From NCBI GenBank assembly GCA_036346225.1, contig JARFIW010000170.1, positions 8,680,501 through 8,744,500 on the forward strand: a stretch of 64,000 bases of DNA, written 5' to 3'. Of this stretch, positions 44,332-55,361 are shown in pieces. Positions within the stretch are counted from its first letter, which is position 1. Every line of letters begins with the position of its first letter. This DNA comes from Platerodrilus igneus (taxonomy: Eukaryota > Arthropoda > Insecta > Coleoptera > Lycidae). The translations under genes and the position numbers were made by a program. The notes beneath the pieces are model-generated. The model was not told where the DNA came from, searched no databases, and was given only the letters and a program-made list of their open reading frames with translations.

Positions 44332-46640
44332 TTATAGGAAATTTTTTTCGAAGGGAAGTTCGCTATTGCCAAGCCTACCTCCCACCCGAATAATGCCATT
44401 TGAATCTAAAAACGGACTTAATGAAAGCAATTTATTGCATTCATTGCCTGCTTGTAACTGCGAAGTTTCTTTAAAAAAGTGTTCTTGTTGCACATGTTTC
44501 ATAATGACCGCATGCGCTTCCTTCAATTCGGTTGTTGTTAAGTTTACGAAATACCTACTGTTCCCGTTCCGACAATTATATACAAAACGCAAACAATAAC
44601 TTAAAATTCGGATCATTTTTGTAAAATTAGAAGTATTTTTGAATAAAGACCATTTTTCTTTCTCTACATTTATAAAGCATTTTATTTCAGGCAAATTCTC
44701 TTCTGAAATATGTGCTTGTAAACCATTTTCCAAAGTTATATTTGGTACCAATAAAATTTTAGGTCCTTTCCACCATAATTCGAAACTTAGCAATTTTTGT
44801 GGCAGAACGCCTCTTGACACTAAATCAGCAGGATTATTTTTTGAACTTACGTAAGCCCACTTAAACTTTGACGTTAACTCCTGAATTAATTTAATTCGAT
44901 TTGCTACATATGCATTAAGCTTAAAATAATCTACCTTTAACCAAGCCAATACAATTGTGGAGTCACAAAATAGTACAACATTCTTAACTTTATCCTTAAA
45001 TATTTTAAAAATTCGTTCCATCAATTTTGCCAACATTAACGCTCCGTTAAGTTCGAGTCGAGGCATACTCAATTTATTCTTTAAGGAATTAATTTTTGAT
45101 TTTGAGCATAATAAATGCAACCGTATTTGATGATTAACATGTATTACCCTTAAGTAAATACAAGCTCCGTGTGCCAACTGTGAAGCATCACAAAACCCGA
45201 CCAGTTCCACAGAAACAGCATCCCATATATTCAAGTGTCTATTAATTTCAATTGGCGACATATTAATTAAGTCGTCAAAAAATGTTTCACATTTTTTTCT
45301 AAGTGTATCTGGCAATTCTGCATCCCATTCAAGTTTTGCTTCCCAAATGGATTGCATTAGACTTTTAGCAACCGTAATTACTGGTGCTAAAAAACCAAAT
45401 GGGTCGAATATTTTAGCAATAAATGCTAACACCGTGCGCTTACTAAATGTTGATTCAGGTTTATTAATCTGACAGCTCAAAATAAATTTATCAGAAATAA
45501 TGTTGAAAGCTAAACCCAACGTTTTTAAAACGGCTCCCGCTTCGTCATTAATATTGATTTCGTCAAAGTGTTGAAGGCTTTGAGGACTATTTTGTAATAA
45601 TTGCATGTTATTTGCACTCCATTTATGTAACTCAAATTTTCCCGCACCTAACTCAATTAGCTCTGACTGAGCCTTCAAAACAAGATCCACATCATCTGCT
45701 CCAAATAAACAATCATCAATATATGTATTGAATTTTAAAATATGTGCCGCTAAAGGAAAATCCTCTGCTCCTATGGCTAATTGTAACAAACACCGCGTTG
45801 CTAGATGAGGGCTCGCTTTTAAACCAAACGGTAATCTATTTAGCTGTATAATTTGTATTGGGCTATTTGCCTTTTCCCTCCAAAACATATTTAATAGTTT
45901 TTGATGTTCGGGATCTACCAAAATTTGTAAGTACATTTGCCTGATATCTGCAACGCAAACAAACCGATATGATCTAAATAATAATAAAATGTCAAACAAT
46001 TCTGGTTGTGAAATTCCACCCGTGTACTGAATACTGTTTAAACAAATGCCTTTTTTGGTAACTGCACTTCCATCCATAACTACTCGCATCTTGGTACTTT
46101 TCTTATCTTCCCGTATTATGCCGTGATGAGGCAAAAAATACCAGTTATCGTTTCTATGACATTCAAATGCATCCATGCTAATTACTTTTGCCCAACCTTT
46201 TTCTAAAAATTCTCTAACAAACTTAGAATATTCTCTAAAAAACCACTCATTGGATAGAAAACGCTTTTCTAAATTTTGAAAACGCTTTATTGCCATGCTT
46301 GAGGAATCTCCTAACATAAAATTTTTAAGATCAATTCTTAAAGGTAATTTAACCTGAAAACGCCCTTCAATTCTTTTAAAATTTAACTTAAAGCAATTTT
46401 CTGCTATTTCATTATCGGAAAACTCTTCTTCGGTATTTGCCTTACAGAAGTTCTCATTTTCCCAAAATTTTTCAAGTAAGTGCATTAAACGTTCTTGTCC
46501 TTCCGAAGAAACACTATGCAGTGAAGTTGCGTGGTAATTATTTTTGATAGAACTAAATGTAGTAATGATTTTTCCACTTACAAAATAACCTAAATGAGAA
46601 TTTTGTAAAGTAGGTTGATCTGATGAAAATTTTAGTTTTG
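44332..46640 (-). CDS. BEL/Pao Pol: reverse transcriptase and RNase H (young element)
   Basis: 717 codons from ATG 46485 to 44332; the same frame is open upstream to about 46640, where it meets protease by a frameshift. RT landmarks: RVVMDGSAVTKKGICLNS, FVCVADIRQMYLQI, RLPFGLKASPHLATRCLLQ and NTYIDDCLFGADD (active-site YIDD). RNase H: LVGFCDASQLAHGACIYL and VLFCDSTIVLAWL, then NPADLVSRGVLPQKL. Length and order match intact BEL/Pao RT-RNase H, and no internal stop is present. As a domain it appears intact, though it cannot be expressed as part of a full Pol without frameshifts. Confidence 0.9.
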
Positions 46641-47320
46641 AGGAAGTAAAATAGAAAAGAAAATATCCGCACCAAAAAGTAATTCTATGTCCCCACTTTC
46701 ATAAAATTTTTCGTCAGCCAATGGCAACCCCTTTGGTATTTTAAAATTATCAATCTGAAAATTAAATTGAGGCAATTGTACCGTAATACTAGGTATGACT
46801 CCAAACTGCTGGGAAAAATCATAACCTCCATATTTAGAACTAATTTCTAGATTTATCCATTGAGTACATTCAGTAAAATCGCTAGAAATTACCGAAATCT
46901 GAATTGCACGTTCTGAACTGTTTGGTTTTAATCTTAATTTACTTAGTAATTTTGATGTGACAAAGTTAGTTTGTGACCCAGAGTCCAACAAGGCACGGGC
47001 CGTAATGAATTTTCCTTCACCATCCTTCACTAATACTAATGCTGTCGGTAATAAAACATAATCTAAACAGTTCAATTTCATTATGTTTACGCCTTGCGCC
47101 GAAACTACGTTAGTTACTGTATCTGTTTGAACATCTTTATGCAACAGTGTGTGATGGTCTTTTGATTGACAAATGAAACACTTAATACTATTTGCACACT
47201 GCTTGCCATTATAAATATTTAAACAAGAAACACATACTTTATTATCTGTAACAAATTTTTGTCTTTCGATCACGCCAACTTCCTTAAATTTAGAACAGCG
47301 AAAAATATTATGAATTCCTC
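46632..47320 (-). pseudogene. BEL/Pao zinc knuckles and protease (young element)
   Basis: Minus frame 47273-46632, with the same frame open upstream to about 47330 including CKFCLRGIHNIFRC. Cysteine blocks CVSCLN and CFICQSKDHHTLLHK are BEL Gag-type knuckles. TARALLDSGSQTNFV is the protease active-site loop (DSG), and PLADEKFYESGDIELLFGAD is the conserved BEL block after the protease. A frameshift at 46632-46640 separates it from RT. Confidence 0.85.
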
Positions 47321-48393
47321 TTAAACAAAATTTGCAATTACCATTTCTTGACGAATACTTGAATTATTTTCAACAGTAGAAGTTCTGCCTTGATAATAGT
47401 TACCGTTAAAGGGTTTACTACCTGTTTTAACTGAAGTTGTTGCAGTATGTGAAACCGGTCTGTAATTAGATGTTGGTGACTGAAGGGTCATTTTACTTTT
47501 GGAATATTTTGAGGTTGATTTGCTCAATTCGTTATTTAACGCCCGTTTGTCTAAAAACTCTAACAGTTCGTTTAAATTAGCCTTTGTATTCGGTTTCCTT
47601 TCACCCTGAAACGCTCTGTTACAGTAAATGTCTAATTTTCCTAATATGATATGGACAACCATTGCATCCCAGACTGGTTCACCTAAATTCTGCAAATAAG
47701 AAATTGTTTTCCTGATTCGAGCAATAAATTCACGTAACATTCCTGCGTCGTTACAGTTAGTAATTGATAAATCCATTATATCTTTAACGTGACAATCAAT
47801 AATGAGATAACGATCATCATACCTTTTTTGCAATATACTTAAGGCTGCTTCATAAGAACTACTTTCCACTGGCAACGCCGCAATTAACCGTAACGGCTCA
47901 TCTGTAAGATGTTTTCTTAAATATAATAGTTTTTCTATGTTTACTAAATTTGGGTTTTTATCAACTAAAGTGAAAAAAGTTCATAGAAGGATTTAAAATT
48001 TTGAACTTGCCCACAAAACATAGGCAACTGCAGTGCTTCTAATTTAATATTCCCTACCGCTAACGAGTTTTGATTACTTCCAGAGTCACCAACTTGTCGA
48101 CTATTATCAGATGTGACCTGCGATTGCAAAGCTCGCTTAAATTTCGCGTAAGTGGCAGTGTACACATTCTCTACCTGTTCAATTTCTGTAAAAACTGAAT
48201 CATCGTCAGTTCCTATCAACTTACGCGTCACTTGCATAAATTCCTCAAAATTAGATTTTAACAATTCAAATTTGACATTTATCATTTCTGAATCAGCGTC
48301 CCCGGAAATGCTATTAATATAATTCTCAGCCCTAACAATGCTGCATTTTAAAAATTTTTGTTCAGCTAACAAAGCTTTTTTACCTTTACTCAT
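47321..48393 (-). pseudogene. BEL/Pao Gag (young element)
   Basis: Minus frame 48393-47965 starts MSKGKKALLAEQKFLKCSIV with a coiled-coil N-terminus, followed by the DUF1759-type block that begins LQLPMFCGQVQNFKSFYELF. A shift in a run of six T (minus strand, about 47975) ends it; the second frame, from 47875, continues PVESSSYEAALSILQKRYDD and IARIRKTISYLQNLG to 47321. A second shift near 47330 separates it from the zinc knuckles. Both breaks are single-base events rather than large deletions. Confidence 0.87.
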
Positions 48394-48889
48394 GATTCTA
48401 AATTAGAAAATTAAATATTATACAATAAATCAGTAGCAATGAAATTTAGCGTATCCCTACAAAATATAATACGTCTACCTCAACATCAATCCATAAATCA
48501 GCAAAAATTGTATTGCTATATAAATAATTAAAACTTACAGAAATCTAACGTGCCCAATAACAATACCTCCCGTCGCCAGAAACGAGCTTTTGGGTAGAAG
48601 ATGTTCAACGCCTTAAATAGGTATTGTCAACATTCTTCAAGTAAAAACTTTGAAATCGTTCTACCTGCATTTGTATCCAATAAATATTTTCGTAACGGTG
48701 CTCGCCTGTATAACCGAAATGACCACCTGTGGGAATTATCGGAATATAAGATGCACAAAAACTTTCACTTAACATTGAACACAAAATGCTTTTAAATCTT
48801 TTCAAATCGCGCCACGTTTATTAGTAAACTAGACAATTGTTTCCCGGTAAAATTTATTTAAAACTTGACGACTCCTAGGACCATTTTAA
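48394..48889 (-). other. 5' leader of the young BEL/Pao element
   Basis: Non-coding sequence between the 5' LTR and the Gag ATG at 48393. Short opposing frames of about 65 codons (48601-48795 plus, 48805-48605 minus) have no family resemblance. A TGGTCCTAGGAGTC word starts six bases inside the LTR and may be the primer-binding site; I could not match it to a tRNA. Confidence 0.5.
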
Positions 48890-49209
48890 TGGTAATGAAA
48901 GTTAATTAACTTCGTAGTATGCATAGGTACACACTCATTAACATTAAGATAAATGAATGAATTAATTAATGGACTGTATTTAAAATGCAAATATTTATTA
49001 ATTAGTCATTCTGTAAATATAAGAAATGACAAGAAGTAACTAAAATAACTAAAAATAACGTGGCGTTACAACTGACCGTTCGAATACAACTAACTTAATA
49101 ATCCGGGACAGCAGGTAATAGGGCAAGCGAACGCTAGTCCCTTGTTGATTCATGCGTTAAACTATTTCTAAATCTTAATACAAATAACTATGGTTGCACA
49201 TCGCTACCA
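48890..49209 (-). repeat. 5' LTR of the young BEL/Pao element
   Basis: 320 bp, direct copy of 42772-43091. Followed at 49210-49214 by the target duplication TGTAA. Confidence 0.92.
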
Positions 49210-49214
49210 TGTAA

Positions 49215-49735
49215 TTAGTCCAAGACATGATTAATTTTTGAATAAATGGCGATAAGATGGAAACTTGGGTATTGATAAATCAAACTACTGGTTTGATGGG
49301 TGTATCTGCTTTATGAATTTTTGGTAACCCGTAGAATCTAGGAGTACCAGGGTTGCCAGATATGATGATTTTGGGTGCTATTTTCTGAAAGAAAGTCTTT
49401 TAAATCTTTTAAACACAGTTTGTTTTTTTGCATAAACTTCAGGAGACAATTTTTTGTTTAAAATTAAAAAATTGTTGTCTGACAAAAAATTTTCAATTTT
49501 TTTGAACGTATACTCGGTGTTCTAAAATGACAACACAATTACTCTTATCTGCTTTAGTTATTATTAGATTGTTGTCACGAATCTTTTCTTTTAGAGGTTT
49601 CAAATTCTTGTAAAGATTGGATAGGTTGCAAGATGATTTGGGGGTATTGTAATTCAATAATACACGTAGAGCATTTTTTCTTTTGCCTAGTATGTAGTTT
49701 TCCAAAGATAACATCAAGTTCTATAGCGAACTTTT
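49215..49735 (-). pseudogene. Penelope-like element, N-terminal RT part
   Basis: Minus frame 49717-49493 reads MMLSLENYILGKRKNALRVL, LYKNLKPLKEKIRDNNLIITK and ADKSNCVVILEHRVYVQK. This is the Penelope-type block LK.L..D..I.I.PADKG..VVV.....Y. Reading continues in another frame with an LSDNNFLILNKKLSPEVYAKK-type segment down to 49215, where the BEL/Pao target duplication begins. The remaining RT lies at 42771-41791. A frameshift and stops make it a pseudogene. Confidence 0.65.
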
Positions 49736-49841
49736 TTAAGTAGTTTTAATGTTGGTTGATTCAAAAACAAAATGGCGCCTGGTGGTGATCAACTTAATGA
49801 TCCTCCTGAGAAATTTTATAAATGCTGTGTCACAAAAAAAT
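49736..49841 (+). pseudogene. CR1-like retrotransposon ORF start (5' piece of the split element)
   Basis: From an ATG at 49772 the frame reads MAPGGDQLNDPPEKFYKCCV, including the first cysteines of a PHD-like finger, before the Mutator-like element begins at 49842. The finger continues at 55362. Sequence between 49736 and 49771 is presumed 5' UTR; where the Penelope-like element ends exactly is uncertain. Confidence 0.6.
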
Positions 49842-49922
49842 ATGAGCGTCTCGCGGTAGAAATAACGTGGCTGTAATGACAGTTGTAAACAGATTGAGGT
49901 TACGTAATTTTTTTGTTTACAT
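49842..49922 (+). repeat. Left terminal inverted repeat of the MULE
   Basis: Inverted match to 55271-55353, including ACAGTTGTAAA, AGATTGAGGTTAC and TGTTTACAT. Confidence 0.9.
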
Positions 49923-50336
49923 ATAGTCAATGAGATCCATGGAAATTACCTATTAATTTTGTTTATCGTGTTATTTGTAAACGAGGAGTAAAAATGAATA
50001 CTTGCGAAGATTGTGGTTTTGAGTTTACACAAAAGAAGAATTTGTATGCCCATTTAAGAAAGATTCATGATTTTGAATATAGGAAACCAGTTACTTTAAC
50101 TAGTAAATTTTTGTGTGATACATGTGGCAAATCCTTGACCAGTAAAGCAACTTTACGTCGTCATTGCAGAACTGTTCATAAAAGTATTCCAATAATTCTC
50201 AACTCGTCAAGAATCAAGTGCTTTTATGAAAATTGTACAACACATCTAAAGGGATATAAAAAACTTCGACAACATTTGGCAAATGAACATCAAATTGAAA
50301 CTAAACTTGATCAACTACATTTTAATTCACAATTAG

Positions 50337-50393
50337 GTTTGAAGATTATTATGCAAAGTGTTAATTATATACTAATTTTATTCTGTTCAACAG
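50337..50393 (+). other. Candidate 57-nt intron in the MULE transposase gene
   Basis: Donor TTAG|GTTTGA and acceptor TTCAACAG|AG. Removal joins NSQL to EFKN in frame. AT-rich, insect-like short intron. Confidence 0.5.
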
Positions 50394-50712
50394 AGTTCAA
50401 AAACTGAAAAAACCAAGAACAGGAAAAATCTTTGGCAATGTATATACTTCACACTTTAGCTAAATTATTGTCTGATGGCACCAAAAAGGAGTATTATAAT
50501 TGCCATCGATCGTACAACTACATTCCAAAAGGCAAGGCTTTTAGAAGCTTAAAAAGCACAGGCACTAATAAAATTGGAAGTGTTTGTCCCTCAAGAATGG
50601 AAGCGACGATAAAGAACGAAGGGTCTGTTGTAGACTTCTGGACAACTCATGTTGGACATACCAACGATATTGCTCGAGTTTTTTAAGTAAAGAGAGTAAA
50701 GCAGAAATTGCA

Positions 50713-50766
50713 GGTATTTTCGAACATAACGTTCTAGTTTGAAATTTTACAATTGATGTGTTTCAG
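50713..50766 (+). other. Candidate 54-nt intron in the MULE transposase gene
   Basis: Donor TTGCAG|GTATTTTC and acceptor GTGTTTCAG|AAAAATT. Removal joins SKAEIA to EKLKEGITF with the open frame on both sides. Confidence 0.6.
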
Positions 50767-52514
50767 AAAAATTAAAGGAAGGTATTACATTTCAACATAT
50801 ATTGGATAATGTTCGTGATTCTGCTTTAAAACAAGAAAATTCACAGAGAATTTTGTTGTTAGAAACAAAAGATATGCACAATATTGTTAGGGACTTCAAT
50901 ATTGAGTATGGTGTGAAATGTCACCTAAATGATGCAATTAGCGTACGGCTCTGGGTAGAGGAGATGATGAACTTAGGAAGCGACTGCCCAGTGTTATATT
51001 ATAAAAGCCAAGGTGTAGAAGGAAACCCAAATGACTCAAAAATAATTTTAGATGTTCAAGATTTTGCATTAGTCATAATCACTTCTTTTCAACGTAAACA
51101 ATTGCTTAAATTTGGGAACGACAAGGTGTGCGTTGATGGTACACACGGTACAAATAGTAACGATTTTCAGCTCTACACACTAATGACAGTGGATGAATTT
51201 GGTTCAGGGTGCCCAGTGGCATTTTGTTCTTCAAATCGTGCTGACGAAATGATTTTCAAGTTGCTTTTGGAAAAATTAAATCAATAGTGGGTATTATATC
51301 AATTACTGTTTTCATGTCTGATGATGCTCCAGCATTTTATAATGCATGGTCTTATGTTATGGCCAAGGTACCTCACCAGTTGCTATGTACCTGGCATGTG
51401 GATCGTAATTGGCGCAAGAATTTGTCAAAAATCAATGGAGGGATTGAAAAGAAATTGTAGTATATAAATCCCTTCGTGTTTTATTACAGTGTGTATCTAT
51501 TGATGAATTTAATGACATTTTAAATCAGGTAGTAGAAGATCTTTATGACGATGTTGATACACAATCATTTGCTGAATATTTTCATAATAATTATGCAAAT
51601 CGTCCAACATCTTGGGCATATTGCTATCGATTGAGTTTAGGAATAAACACTAACATGTATCTTGAATCGATGCACAAAGTTTTGAAGTATGTGTATTTGG
51701 AAGGTCGGAAAGTAAAACGTTTGGACAAAAGCATTAATGCAGTAATGAAAATTGCTCGAGATAGCTTGTTTAAACATATAATTAAACTTGCAAAGAATAC
51801 TTCCAATGACAAAATTAATAGAATTAAACAAAGTCATAAAGCAAGTCTAACAATTACATCACATTTTATTGGACATCTTGAAAATGATAAGGAATTTTTA
51901 GTTACGTCGTCCACTTGTGCTTTTCAACAGTATCAAGTTACGAGAGTAGATGAGGCCTGTGAAGGTGCATGCCTAAGTTGTACAAAGTGCAGCATATGTG
52001 TTCATACATTTCAATGCACCTGTATTGACAACATTATAAAGCTTAACATTTGCAAACACGTACATGCTTGTGCAATACAGTTTTACAAATCGAACCTTGA
52101 CACCTTTGCATATTAGTAACGTTAATGAACTTTTCAGCAGTAATATTTTACATGAAGCAAAATCTTCAAAAAATGATATTATTAAAAAAAAGAGCCGAGC
52201 TAATAATAGGCCTATGTGAGAATGCTTCGTTAACTGACGACGTACATCTGGCTATAATGAGGCAATTTGATAAAATCATTGACACATTAAATAAAGCAAA
52301 ATCTATTGATCTAAAAACTACAGAGGAGATTAATATTAATAAAAAAGTTGAACATCAGGTGCGGCTTTTTTCAACAAAGAAGAAATCAACAAGGAATAAT
52401 GATCTTAAAAAGCCTACCCTAACAGAAGAAATTTTTATTAGGGATGGTTTGGTTAATAACTCAAACCTTAATCTTAATGTTGTAACACCCAAGAACATTT
52501 TTAAATTAATTTAA

Positions 52515-55270
52515 TTTTCATATAATATTTTCGGCCAATCATAAATAATCCTATCTAAAATATAACCTATCAATAACCAGTAATTAATACAATTAACCAA
52601 CCCTAGTTCGACTTTGGTGTGACAATTGACACTTTAAATTAACATAACCTATCAACTGAACTCTAACATCCCCTGAAATATAGAAAATTTTAAATTAGGC
52701 GCCAAAGGGAAATACTCATTTGTTCTAGAAGATTCCAAAACCGGAAACACGTAATAAAATGTTATTTTTCGTGATATCTATAAAAATATTAACAGGAAAT
52801 AGTTCAAAATATTGCAAAATAACTTAAATTTAATTATAGGACAGGTTCAATTAGCACTTGCAATAATAAAAATGGATTTAAACATTAACCTGAAAACACG
52901 TGTAGGAATGATATATAATGGTGCAATATGGAAGGTTTGTAATTGGCCAGAACAATCACTTGATAAAAGGTATATAAATAAGGGAACGAAGAAATTAAGA
53001 CAGACCCAATAGATTCAACCCACAAAGACAATACACAAAGGCAAAAGATATACATATTAAATAAAATAAAAGTAATTCGCCCATAGTTAGGGCCAGTTAC
53101 ACGGCAATGGCGCGTAACCATCGTGGTTAGTTGACCGCATAAAATTAAAGTGAAGTATAAGTAAGAAATATAAGAAGTGAATACGGGTATTAAGGGACGA
53201 TTAGTGGAGTTAAATAATGAATAAAGAACAATATAATTAGACGACGACAGGTTTAAGTTGTAGAGCGGGTAATGGTTAGAGACGCCGGCTTGTTAACGGC
53301 GTAGAATATGATAACTCAACATACTTTTATGGCTCAATTTTGATTGTTTGATGGACGTTTGTATTTTGGAAGTTCGACTCCCAAACTGTGAGTTGGTATA
53401 GAAGTAGCAAAATATCCAGAGTGCCAAGCCCTAAAGTTACCGATAACCGTATTAACAGTTTCAAACCTGGTGAGAATAAATTACCTTAGAGGCCTGGTTT
53501 AGGATGAAGCAATAATGGGTATTACATACCCAACACAGGTATTGAGTGAACCCTTGTATAAATGTTTCGGGAAAACGGGCGTGTATATGCATGCATATAC
53601 ACGTGGTGTTGTAAGTATGAACGTTGATAAAAATATATATATGATTTTATATGCCTATGTTAAGTTGCTAGATTAAGATTGGAATTCTTGGACTTTATTA
53701 ACGTTATTACCTTTTGTTATGAGTTTATAGAGAATATTAAGAGTTATTGGCTATGTTTCAGTTGGAAGCCAATCTGTTTAAATGTAAAATTTGCAATGTG
53801 TAGTAGAATGTAATTACCCGATTTAAGGGGGTTTTAGTTAAATAAGGGATATTGATGTTATTGCATTCAAGTATGTCAATATAGTAAATGTATATAGTTA
53901 TATCACCACATTAAAGGTTATTAAATTCATTACTTGCTAATTTTGTGATCTATAATTTAAAGAGGTTTGTTGAAATACATTTAAGATACAGATACTTTGT
54001 AAACTTTTGGGTAAGTTAACTCACCAGTATCGATTTCAGAATTCTAGGCCTACCCACCCGGGACATGTCCATGTATTCTCCACTGTAGAGTAGTCAAGGC
54101 ATTCGAAGAAAGTAGCGTAAATACTATTGGAATAGGTAAGTGGACCCGTATATTACAATTTTGAACCATAAAAAGTGATATAAAATTAGTATTCGATTAT
54201 ATATGTATTAGGTAACTCGGTCCTTGTTTCTTTGACTGATACAGATAGGTCAGAACAGGGAGGTGAAGTGTTACAATGTTCATACAAGATCTGATCATAC
54301 ATCACCTGATTTTATGTTAAGATAAGACAGTGTATTATCTCAGTAGAAAGTAGGTTTAATTAACACTAAAGCTTATAAGGTTAGATTTTGTTCTGCTTTT
54401 TCTTGTTTGGGAATAAAATCCGATGGGGAAACCACTCGCCGAAATACATGTACAAATTACTGGAAATTATTACAATTCCAGCAATTTTGATGGGAAACCT
54501 ACAAGTACGCGACTAATCTAATTTAATCCTCAGTTCTCACTTTGTTGTATCAGTGTTACAAGCGCTGGTAAGTTATTGTAATTTCGTCAAATCTGTCGGA
54601 TTGAGTGTTCTTATATTAACAGTGCAGTATTTTAGTCTTACTTTTAGTCGGAGTACCAAAATAATCTTAATTTTATACCTTGTTTTTTTACATATTTTAG
54701 TCGACTGACAGTGCAAACAAAATTCTCGACAAAATAAAATTAGTTTCTTCTTAATTAATTTAGGTATTTATTGAGAATGTATATGGGTACATAATGTGTT
54801 TACTTTTTAAAAAATAAAAATACAATTATTGAAACCTCAAGCCTCTATTACTATTATTAAACACATTTCACTCAAGTAATTAATAATTTACAAATCAAAT
54901 TAAAGAAATCCCAGCAAAGTACCTTTAAACTGCATATTGACACAAGTACGAAAGATACCTAGAATAGCAACAAGTTAGTACAAAATACTAAGTTGATTAC
55001 ATACAAGAGCTAACATATATAGATAACATTCGTGTAAAGTTAATATCCTTCATTGCACTAAATGTAACTTCTTTTTTATCCAAAGTTGGTTGCTTATAGA
55101 AACTACTGGTCTCTTATATTCAAATCATGAAATTTTCTTAAGTGGCCATACAAAGTTTTATTTTACGTAAATTCAGAACCACAATCTAGGCAAATATTCA
55201 TTTTTTACTTCTCCTATATAAATAAGGAGATAAACAATCAATTTAACATTAACACAGACCTCATCCAATT
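52515..55270. other. Non-coding second half of the MULE
   Basis: 2.7 kb without a credible gene; the 66-codon frame at 52812 has no family motif. It contains a tRNA-like stretch near 53258-53395 and a 24-bp perfect palindrome at 53580-53603. It may include sequence captured by the transposon or an inserted element I could not define. Confidence 0.4.
53258..53395 (+). other. tRNA-like head (possible tRNA-derived sequence)
   Basis: TAGAGCGGGTAATGGTTAGAG looks like a tRNA D-arm/A box, CCGGCTTGTTAACGG like a tRNA-Asn anticodon arm (GTT), and AGTTCGACTCCCA about 100 nt later like a T-arm/B box. The spacing is too long for an ordinary tRNA unless an insertion of about 45 nt is assumed. Acceptor stem pairing was not found, so I do not call a tRNA gene. 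Confidence 0.25.
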
Positions 55271-55353
55271 CATGTAAACAAGAAAAATTATGTAACCTCA
55301 ATCTATTTACAACTGTCATTACAGCCGCGTTATTTCTACCGCGAGACGCTCGT
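55271..55353 (-). repeat. Right terminal inverted repeat of the MULE
   Basis: Inverted copy of 49842-49922; ends ACCGCGAGACGCTCGT. Confidence 0.9.
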
Positions 55354-55361
55354 AAAAAAAT

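Larger units (their letters stand above)
42772..49209 (-). mobile_element. BEL/Pao LTR retrotransposon, complete with both LTRs
   Basis: A 6.4-kb minus-strand element with 320-bp LTRs at both ends, flanked by a 5-bp target duplication TGTAA, inserted into a Penelope-like RT. Internal order is 5' LTR, leader, Gag, zinc knuckle/protease, RT/RNase H, integrase, 3' LTR. The near-identical LTRs imply a recent insertion, yet all main frames carry single-base shifts. A TGG six bases inside the 5' LTR (minus position 48883) is a possible primer-binding site start. Confidence 0.92.
49994..52514 (+). pseudogene. MULE transposase with N-terminal zinc fingers and SWIM domain
   Basis: From ATG 49994: fingers CEDCGFEFTQKKNLYAHLRK-type, CDTCGKSLTSKATLRRH and CFYENCTTHLKGYKKLRQH. 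Then NCHRSYNYIPKGKAFRSLK, the MULE core VCVDGTHGTNSNDFQLYTL and VAFCSSNRADE, FMSDDAPAFYNAW with LLCTWHVDRNW, TNMYLESMHKVLKYVYLEG, and SWIM-type CTCIDNIIKLNICKHVHAC. Two stops are removed by short AT-rich introns (50337-50393 and 50713-50766) that keep the protein in frame. A TGA at about 50406, a shift near 51280 and one near 51460 remain. MULE transposases of this type cut and paste via the DDE core. Confidence 0.85.
49842..55353 (+). mobile_element. Mutator-like (MULE) DNA transposon with TIRs and 8-bp target duplication
   Basis: Terminal inverted repeats of about 80 bp: left 49842-49922 and right 55271-55353, starting A[T/C]GAGCGTCTCGCGGTAG and differing at a few sites. The flanks AAAAAAAT (49834-49841) and AAAAAAAT (55354-55361) form an 8-bp target duplication, in the MULE range. 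The first half (49994-52514) encodes a zinc-finger/MULE/SWIM transposase; the second half is non-coding. It sits in the PHD-finger coding region of a CR1-like element, which resumes on the other side. Confidence 0.88.
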
